A stretch of DNA of 8,777 bases from an uncultured Oscillospiraceae bacterium (GTDB lineage: Bacteria; Bacillota_A; Clostridia; Oscillospirales; Oscillospiraceae): the NCBI GenBank assembly GCA_944386965.1, contig CALXDE010000200.1:1-8777 (forward strand), given 5' to 3'. The notes beneath the pieces are model-generated. The model saw nothing but the letters and a program-made list of their open reading frames with translations. It did no database searches and was not told the origin of the DNA. This document shows, in pieces, positions 4,330 through 8,777 of this stretch (position 1 is the first letter of the stretch; each line of letters begins with the position of its first letter). A program made the position numbers and the translations under genes.

Positions 4330-6354
4330 TCAGGCTTTCGCCGAACCGGCGCGCTTGGCGCCCAGGTACTGATAGACGCACAGCGCCGCCACCAGCACAA
4401 TGCCCACCACGTCGCTGATGCTCTCGGGCACCAGCATGCACAGTCCGCCGGCCAGGAACAGAGCCCGGACCACCGGGTTGATCTGGCGGAACAGGAAGCC
4501 GTTCATGGCCACGCCCACGCCGAAGATGCCCAGGATCGCGGTAATGCAGATCTGGACGACCTGGAAGACGCTGGTAACATCAATAAAGAGCATCTGGGGG
4601 CTCAGGGCAAAGACATAGGGCACCACAAAGGCGGCGATGGCCAGCTTCGTGGCGTTGAGGCCGGTCTTCATGGGGTTTGCCTTGGCGATGGCGGCGCCGG
4701 CGTAGGCGGCCAGGGCCACCGGGGGCGTAATATCCGCCACGATGCCGAAGTAGAACACAAAGAAGTGAGCGGCGAGCCGGTTCACCCCCACAGCCACCAG
4801 GATGGGGGCGCAGGTGGAGGCCATGATGCAGTAGTTGGCGGTGGTGGGCACGCCCATGCCCAGCACGATACAACAGAGCATGGTGAGGATCAGCGCCACG
4901 AACACCCGGCCGCCGGACATGGCCACGATGGCCCCCAGCAGCTTGGAGGCCAGCCCCGTCACCGAGATGCATCCGGAGATGATGCCCGCCATGCCGCAGG
5001 CCACAGCCACGGTGATGGAGCCCCTTGCGCCGCCCTCCAGGGCGCCGATCAGCTTGCCCAGCGTCAGGCCGGGGTCCTCAGCGGTGAGCTTCCGCCCCTC
5101 TTTCCGGGCGGGCACATAGGCAAAGATGCGGCTGATGATGCCCACGATGATGGCCACCACGATGGACAGCGACGCGCTGTAGGCCATGGTGCGGGTGTTG
5201 CTTCCCACCAGGTAGACCAGCACCACCAGGGGCGCGAGCAGGTAGATGTCCTTGACAAGGGTCCTGGCCCGGGGCAGCTCCTCCCGGGGGATGCCCTGGA
5301 GCCCCAGCTTCTTGGCCTCCAGATGGACGGCGATGTAGATGCCGGTGAAGTACAGGATGGCCGGCAGGATGGCCTTGACAGCGATCTCCCCGTAGGGCAC
5401 ACCGGTGAACTCCGCCATCAGGAAGGCGGCGGCGCCCATGATGGGGGGCATGATCTGTCCGCCGGTGGAGGCCGCCGCCTCCACCGCGCCGGCAAACTCC
5501 CCCTTGTAGCCCATGCGCTTCATCATGGGGATGGTGATGGACCCGGAACCCACGGTGTTGGCCACGGAGGAGCCGGAGGCCATGCCCTCCAGGGCGCTGG
5601 CGATAACGGCCACCTTGGCCGGACCGCCGGAGTAGCGGCCCACGGCGCAGTTGGCAAAGCGGATGAAAAAGTCCGCCACGCCGCTGCGCTCCAGGAAGGC
5701 GCCGAAGATGATGAACACGGCGATGTACTTCACGCACACCTGCAGGGGGTTGGAGAAGATGCCGTTGGTGGTGTAGAACAGCGTGCGGATCACCGTCACC
5801 AGGTCGCGTCCGGTGGAGAAGGTGTAAATCAGCAGCACCCCGGCCACGCACAGGATGGGCAGGCCCACGCACCGCCGGCACAGCTCCGCCAGGGCCAGAA
5901 TGCCGATGAGGCCAATGACCATATACAGGGGTTCCTGCATGATCCGGGCGGACAGACGGATGACGTCCATAGCGTTGACAGCATAGAAAAAGCAGGCGCC
6001 CGGCCCGACGATCAGCAGCACGATGTCATACCACGGGACATAGTTGACCCGGGTGTAGCCCTTCCGGACGGGGAAGGTCAAAAACCCCAGCAGCAGGATC
6101 ACGCCCAGAAAGATGGCGTACCGGCGCTCAGGCAGGGTGGTGAGGAGCACCGCGTCGATGATGCAGTACACCGCGAACAGGGCCATGACGGCGCAGATGA
6201 TCAGCTTGGGAGTCCCTTCCCAGACGCGGGTGTTGGATTCCCGGTCGTACCGCTTCATCACCGCCTCCACGTCCTCCATCGTACCGTAGGAGGTGTCGTG
6301 GATCTCCTCTGCCGGAGGCGGCGTCTCTTTCTCTCTCTTTTTGAACAAACTCAT
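4330..6354 (-). CDS. TRAP transporter fused permease (DctQ-DctM, TAXI type)
   Basis: A 674-residue polytopic membrane protein matching fused 4TM/12TM TRAP permeases, the form that partners TAXI binding proteins. It takes ligand from the lipoprotein and imports it with an ion (usually Na+) gradient. Order: charged cytosolic N-terminus (1-48); small-subunit-like membrane segments (about 50-175); large DctM-type domain (about 185-590); extra C-terminal segments (about 595-662). DctM signatures are seen twice, as expected for its inverted repeats: GMASGSSVANTVGSGSITIP (258-277) and EAAASTGGQIMPPIMGAAAF (292-311) in the first half; GMGVPTTANYCIMAS (499-513) and ITPPVALAAYAGAAIA (542-557) in the second. 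ATG 6354 has GGGAG 5 nt upstream within a purine run that also contains AAGGAG. It lies 111 bp downstream of the TAXI lipoprotein gene, separated by a stem-loop. The substrate cannot be read from the sequence; known TAXI systems take up organic acids such as glutamate or 2-oxoglutarate. Confidence 0.95.
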   Translation of the reverse strand: MSLFKKREKETPPPAEEIHDTSYGTMEDVEAVMKRYDRESNTRVWEGTPKLIICAVMALFAVYCIIDAVLLTTLPERRYAIFLGVILLLGFLTFPVRKGYTRVNYVPWYDIVLLIVGPGACFFYAVNAMDVIRLSARIMQEPLYMVIGLIGILALAELCRRCVGLPILCVAGVLLIYTFSTGRDLVTVIRTLFYTTNGIFSNPLQVCVKYIAVFIIFGAFLERSGVADFFIRFANCAVGRYSGGPAKVAVIASALEGMASGSSVANTVGSGSITIPMMKRMGYKGEFAGAVEAAASTGGQIMPPIMGAAAFLMAEFTGVPYGEIAVKAILPAILYFTGIYIAVHLEAKKLGLQGIPREELPRARTLVKDIYLLAPLVVLVYLVGSNTRTMAYSASLSIVVAIIVGIISRIFAYVPARKEGRKLTAEDPGLTLGKLIGALEGGARGSITVAVACGMAGIISGCISVTGLASKLLGAIVAMSGGRVFVALILTMLCCIVLGMGVPTTANYCIMASTCAPILVAVGVNRLAAHFFVFYFGIVADITPPVALAAYAGAAIAKANPMKTGLNATKLAIAAFVVPYVFALSPQMLFIDVTSVFQVVQICITAILGIFGVGVAMNGFLFRQINPVVRALFLAGGLCMLVPESISDVVGIVLVAALCVYQYLGAKRAGSAKA

Positions 6355-6405
6355 TGGCTCTCCCTCTCCTTGGAATGTGGTTCCGGCGCTCCGCTTCTCA
6401 GCAAG

Positions 6406-6437
6406 GAAACTACGGCGGACTGCTCCGCCGTAGTTTC
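6406..6437 (-). repeat. Intergenic stem-loop between TAXI lipoprotein and permease genes
   Basis: A perfect 14-bp inverted repeat (GAAACTACGGCGGA 6406-6419 with its complement 6424-6437) has a 4-nt loop. A further CAGC/GCTG pairing (6399-6402 with 6438-6441) flanks a 3-nt bulge. There is no proper T-tract after it in the minus direction, so it is unlikely to stop all transcription. Stem-loops in this position often protect the upstream binding-protein mRNA or partly attenuate, giving more binding protein than permease. It could also be one copy of a dispersed REP-like repeat. Confidence 0.6.
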
Positions 6438-6465
6438 GCTGGCCTGTCTGAAGGGGCCGGACGGA

Positions 6466-7488
6466 TTATTTGGTGGGAACTTCGATGCCCTTCTCGGCGA
6501 AGTACTTGGCCGCGCCGGGGTGATAGGGGATGTTGGTGATGGAGGTGGCGAACTCCAGATCCAGCTCATTGCCCTTGTCGTGGGCCTCGGCGATGGACTC
6601 GGCGTTCTCGAAGATGGTGGAGACGACGTTGTACACGTCATCCTCGCTGACATCGTCCCGGGCGATGATCACCGCGCCGATGGCCACGGTGGTGCAGTCC
6701 CCGGCGGTGCCGTAGACGTCGGCGGTGATGGTGTACTCCGTATAGTAGGGGGACGTCTCCCGCAGCGCGGCGATGTGCTCAGCGTCCAGGCTCACCAGAT
6801 ACACATCCTGGGAGGCGGCCAGGGTGGTCACAGCCACCGTGGGGGCGCCGGCCACCACAAAGGCCGCGTCGATTTTGCCGTCCTGCAGGGCGTCCACGCT
6901 CTCGCCGAAGCTCTGGAAGGTGGGGGTGATGTCCGCCTCGGTGAGGCCGTAGGCCCCCAGTACGTCAATGGCGTTATAGTACACGCCGGAGCCGGAGGCG
7001 CCGATGGAAACCCGCTTGCCCTCCAGATCGGCAACGCTCTTGATCTCCGGGTCCAGCGTGACGATCTGCACCTGCTCCAGGTACAGGGCGGCCACGGTGG
7101 AGAAGTTGGTGATGGCCGCGCCGTCAAAGAGGTTGGTGCCCTCGTAGGCGTAGCTCATCACGTCGGACTGGACAAAGCCCATCTGGTACATGCCCATGTC
7201 CATCTGCTCGATGTTGTCCTGAGAGCCGCCGGACACCACGGCGGTGACGGCGGTGTCGGTATCGCTGGTGATGCGCTGGGCCAGGACGTTTCCGAACCCG
7301 TAGTAGGTGCCCTGATCGCCGCCGGTGCCGAAAGTCAGCTCCACGCCGGAGCCGCCGCCGGTGCCGCCGGAGTCGGCGGTGTCGCCGCCGCTGGTATTGC
7401 CGCTGGTGTTGTCGCCGCTGGTATTGCCGCAGGCGGCCAGAGACAGGACCATGGCCAGGGCCATCAGCATCGCAAGAAACCGTTTCAT
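6466..7488 (-). CDS. TAXI family TRAP transporter solute-binding lipoprotein
   Basis: A 340-residue exported lipoprotein. Residues 1-19 (MKRFLAMLMALAMVLSLAA) are a signal peptide and Cys20 follows the lipobox LAAC, so the mature protein should be lipid-anchored outside the membrane. Residues 21-49 are a Gly/Ser/Thr/Asn linker with repeated NTSG. From about 50 the TAXI fold begins: GTGGDQGTYYGFGNVLA (54-70), GSQDNIEQM (88-96), VSIGASGSGVYYNA (160-173) and the C-terminal IPYHPGAAKYFAEKG (320-334) all fit the family. It captures the ligand and hands it to the fused permease encoded next. Start ATG 7488 has AAGGAG 9 nt upstream; the longer start at 7509 would cover that site and spoil the signal peptide. 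Driven by the promoter at 7538-7566. The ligand is unknown; TAXI proteins characterised so far bind small carboxylates. Confidence 0.94.
   Translation of the reverse strand: MKRFLAMLMALAMVLSLAACGNTSGDNTSGNTSGGDTADSGGTGGGSGVELTFGTGGDQGTYYGFGNVLAQRITSDTDTAVTAVVSGGSQDNIEQMDMGMYQMGFVQSDVMSYAYEGTNLFDGAAITNFSTVAALYLEQVQIVTLDPEIKSVADLEGKRVSIGASGSGVYYNAIDVLGAYGLTEADITPTFQSFGESVDALQDGKIDAAFVVAGAPTVAVTTLAASQDVYLVSLDAEHIAALRETSPYYTEYTITADVYGTAGDCTTVAIGAVIIARDDVSEDDVYNVVSTIFENAESIAEAHDKGNELDLEFATSITNIPYHPGAAKYFAEKGIEVPTK
7387..7430 (-). repeat. Three 12-bp coding repeats in the lipoprotein linker
   Basis: On the plus strand the unit GCCGCTGGTATT (or TGTT) occurs three times, with a 3-bp insertion (GTC) before the last copy. 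The 17-mer GCCGCTGGTATTGCCGC recurs exactly at 7387-7403 and 7414-7430, a 27-bp period. On the coding strand this gives the repeated Asn-Thr-Ser-Gly linker. Units are multiples of 3, so gain or loss keeps the frame. Confidence 0.75.
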
Positions 7489-7497
7489 TCCAAATCT

Positions 7498-7503
7498 CTC
7501 CTT
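7498..7503 (-). promoter_or_regulatory. Shine-Dalgarno AAGGAG of the TAXI lipoprotein
   Basis: AAGGAG (minus strand) lies 9 nt before ATG 7488 and selects this start over the in-frame ATG at 7509. Confidence 0.8.
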
Positions 7504-7537
7504 TATCACAGGTGATGTCCCGAGGGACTATGGGGTT

Positions 7538-7566
7538 ATCATACCGCAGATATGCAAAATTTGCAA
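7538..7566 (-). promoter_or_regulatory. Sigma-A-type promoter of the TRAP transporter operon
   Basis: On the minus strand TTGCAA (7566-7561, 4 of 6 to the -35 consensus) is separated by exactly 17 bp from TATGAT (7543-7538, 5 of 6 to the -10 consensus). The expected start of transcription is about 40 nt before ATG 7488. No competing promoter of similar quality is seen between it and the lipoprotein gene. Confidence 0.7.
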
Positions 7567-7579
7567 GTGTAAATTTACA
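7554..7579. promoter_or_regulatory. Candidate operator: two adjacent palindromes at the transporter promoter
   Basis: TGTAAATTTACA (7568-7579) is a perfect 12-bp palindrome just upstream of the -35. GCAAAATTTGC (7554-7564), symmetrical around its central base, covers part of the -35 and spacer. Both are placed where a repressor or activator of the transporter operon would bind. The regulator is not identifiable from the window. Confidence 0.45.
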
Positions 7580-7836
7580 GATTATGCGTTTTGGAGACAA
7601 GCGGTATTCGGAGGATTTCAAGCACCTCTCATAAAACGAGACGATTATTCGCGGAATACGCAAAAACGTAAGGAAACAGAAAGACAAAATGGAACCTTTT
7701 TGAACTGCGCAGAAAAACAACGGTTTGGCGATTCTGCAAGTCATCCTTCAAAATCCTGCAATTATTCATAGGATTCGGCAAATATGGCGCATGCGGCCTC
7801 CCCACGGTTGTGGATTCTGCACAGAAGCCGCCGTTG
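7580..7836. other. AT-richer non-coding stretch between the thrS end and the transporter promoter
   Basis: Together with the flanking promoter and terminator this makes a gap of about 400 bp without a gene (7489-7893). The stretch is clearly richer in A and T than the genes around it. Open frames crossing it are extensions of antisense frames with no ribosome binding site or protein-like character. Small symmetrical elements are present (TATTC-GCG-GAATA at 7646-7658, and a repeated GATTCTGCA at 7730 and 7813), but I can assign no gene or known RNA. It may hold upstream regulatory sites for the transporter. Confidence 0.5.
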
Positions 7837-7873
7837 AAAAAGGAAAGCGCCCTGTCTTTTTCGACAGAGCGCT
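7837..7873 (-). terminator. Intrinsic terminator of the threonyl-tRNA synthetase gene
   Basis: In the minus-strand RNA AGCGCUCUGUC (7873-7863) pairs with GACAGGGCGCU (7856-7846), an 11-bp stem with one G-U pair and a 6-nt loop. It is followed by TTTCCTTTTT (7846-7837). It starts 21 nt after the stop at 7894, as expected for the end of this gene. Confidence 0.88.
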
Positions 7874-7893
7874 CTCCCGGGCAGCGGGCCGCG

Positions 7894-8777
7894 TCACTTG
7901 ATGGCCCGGGTATTCACTTCTTCCCGCAGAAGGGCGGCAAAATCGTTCAGAGACATGGCGCCCAGGTCCTCGCCGGTGCGGTGACGGGGAGAGACGGTGC
8001 CGTTCTCCATATCCCGGTCCCCCACCACCAGCATATAGGGGATCTTCTCCAGGGTGGCCTCCCGGATCTTCTTGCCGATCTTTTCGCTGCGGCCGTCCAC
8101 CTCCACCCGGAAGCCCAGGCTGTCCAGCTTGGCGGCGACCTCTCCGGCGTAGTCCGCCGCCCGGTCGGTAACGGGCAGCACCTTCACCTGGACAGGGGAG
8201 AGCCAGGCGGGGAAGGCGCCGGCAAAGTGCTCGGTGATGACGCCGATGAAGCGCTCAATGGAGCCCAGCACCACCCGGTGGATCATGACGGGGCGGTGCT
8301 TCTGGCCATCCTCGCCGATGTACTCCAGCTCGAAGCGCTCGGGCAGCTGGCTGTCCAGCTGGATGGTGCCGCACTGCCAGGTGCGGCCCAGGGAGTCGGC
8401 CAGATGGAAGTCCAGCTTGGGCCCGTAGAAGGCGCCGTCTCCCTCGTTGATGACAAAGTCCTTGCCCATGTCGGTGATGGCGTTTTTTAAAATGTCCTGG
8501 TTGTGCTCCCACTCCTCCACAGTGCCAATGTGGTCTTCCGGCATGGTGGACAGCTCGATGGTATAGCTCAGCCCGAAGGTGGAGTACACCTCGTCAAACA
8601 GGCGCACCGTCTCCTGGATCACGTCCTTCATCTGCTCCCGGGTCATGAACACATGGGCGTCATCCTGGCTGAAGCAGCGCACCCGGAACAGGCCGTGGAG
8701 GGCGCCGGACAGCTCGTGGCGGTGGACCAGGCCGATCTCACCCACCCGCAGAGGCAGCTCCCGGTAGGAGTGGGGCT
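7894..8777 (-). CDS. thrS: Threonyl-tRNA synthetase, C-terminal part (5' end outside window)
   Basis: The frame is open from the right edge to TGA at 7896-7894, giving about 294 residues, close to half of a full ThrRS (about 580-650 aa). The enzyme charges tRNA-Thr with threonine in the cytosol. The visible part starts in the class II catalytic domain: SYRELPLRVGEIG, then motif 2 (VHRHELSGALHGLFRVRC) and FSQDDAHVF, whose His is an expected zinc ligand. Further on are GDGAFYGPKLDF, WQCGTIQLDSQLPERF and motif 3 (HRVVLGSIERF), with the second zinc His. The anticodon-binding domain follows (SPVQVKVLPVT; EVDGRSEKIGKKIREAT; KIPYMLVVGDRD). The third zinc ligand (Cys), the editing domain and any leader such as a T-box lie outside the window. 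It ends in its own terminator, so it is not in the transporter transcript. Confidence 0.96.
   Translation of the reverse strand, partial: PHSYRELPLRVGEIGLVHRHELSGALHGLFRVRCFSQDDAHVFMTREQMKDVIQETVRLFDEVYSTFGLSYTIELSTMPEDHIGTVEEWEHNQDILKNAITDMGKDFVINEGDGAFYGPKLDFHLADSLGRTWQCGTIQLDSQLPERFELEYIGEDGQKHRPVMIHRVVLGSIERFIGVITEHFAGAFPAWLSPVQVKVLPVTDRAADYAGEVAAKLDSLGFRVEVDGRSEKIGKKIREATLEKIPYMLVVGDRDMENGTVSPRHRTGEDLGAMSLNDFAALLREEVNTRAIK

Noticed and set aside
5078..5881. A 267-codon frame on the minus strand inside the permease gene
   Set aside because: It is a +1/-1 frame shadow rich in Arg/His/Gly within the membrane protein coding region.
3481..7515. A 1344-codon open frame on the plus strand across the amidase, permease and lipoprotein genes
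   Set aside because: It is antisense to three well-recognised genes. Its protein is rich in Gly, His, Asp and Gln with no domain pattern, as expected from reading GC-rich codons backwards, and it has no ribosome binding site.
7517..7528. Short inverted repeat GTCCC-GA-GGGAC in the lipoprotein leader
   Set aside because: At most a 4-5 bp stem with a very small loop, no T-tract and no overlap with the ribosome binding site.
7808..7818. DnaA-box-like TGTGGATTC near the thrS terminator
   Set aside because: Only 7 of 9 positions match and it is a single copy with no cluster, so no case for an origin.
1..8777. CRISPR arrays, tRNA or rRNA genes, insertion sequences, phage or defence genes
   Set aside because: No regularly spaced repeats, no tRNA-like cloverleaf, and no transposase, integrase or defence-type protein is visible on either strand.

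Overview
The window comes from a GC-rich bacterial chromosome with strong AGGAGG-type ribosome binding sites, intrinsic terminators and compact spacing. The gene set (gut-Firmicute style amidase plus SH3 protein, TAXI-type TRAP transporter, M29 aminopeptidase, cysteine-rich flavodoxin-fold protein) fits a GC-rich Clostridia lineage such as Oscillospiraceae (Flavonifractor/Lawsonibacter/Oscillibacter-like). That placement is inference from gene families and composition, not from a marker search.

Layout, left to right. (1) The 3' end of an unrecognised plus-strand protein gene (to 356) runs into a hairpin at 379-407 that it appears to share with the convergent gene. (2) On the minus strand, a YihY/BrkB-type membrane protein (1724-2611) is followed by an M29 aminopeptidase (439-1662), probably at least partly co-transcribed. 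(3) Divergently, a flavodoxin-fold protein with an Fe-S-type cysteine cluster (2805-3428) is read on the plus strand and ends in a strong two-way terminator at 3432-3467. (4) The rest is minus strand: a TAXI lipoprotein (6466-7488), a fused TRAP permease (4330-6354) and an amidase-SH3 protein (3478-4215), read in that order. (5) A roughly 400-bp AT-richer gap (7489-7893) carries the transporter promoter with two palindromes, and at its far end the terminator of threonyl-tRNA synthetase, whose C-terminal half fills 7894-8777.

How the genes work together. The TAXI lipoprotein and fused permease form one complete Na+-coupled carboxylate-type uptake system; a stem-loop between them probably sets their relative expression. 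The amidase lies behind the transporter's terminator-like hairpin and has no promoter that I can see. Its start codon and Shine-Dalgarno are enclosed in a 9-bp perfect inverted repeat. The other genes look like independent housekeeping units.

I do not see a convincing new multi-gene system. The most interesting signals are regulatory: the amidase leader hairpin, the palindromes at the TAXI promoter, and the stem-loop between the transporter genes. At the protein level, the amidase lacks the usual first zinc-ligand histidine.
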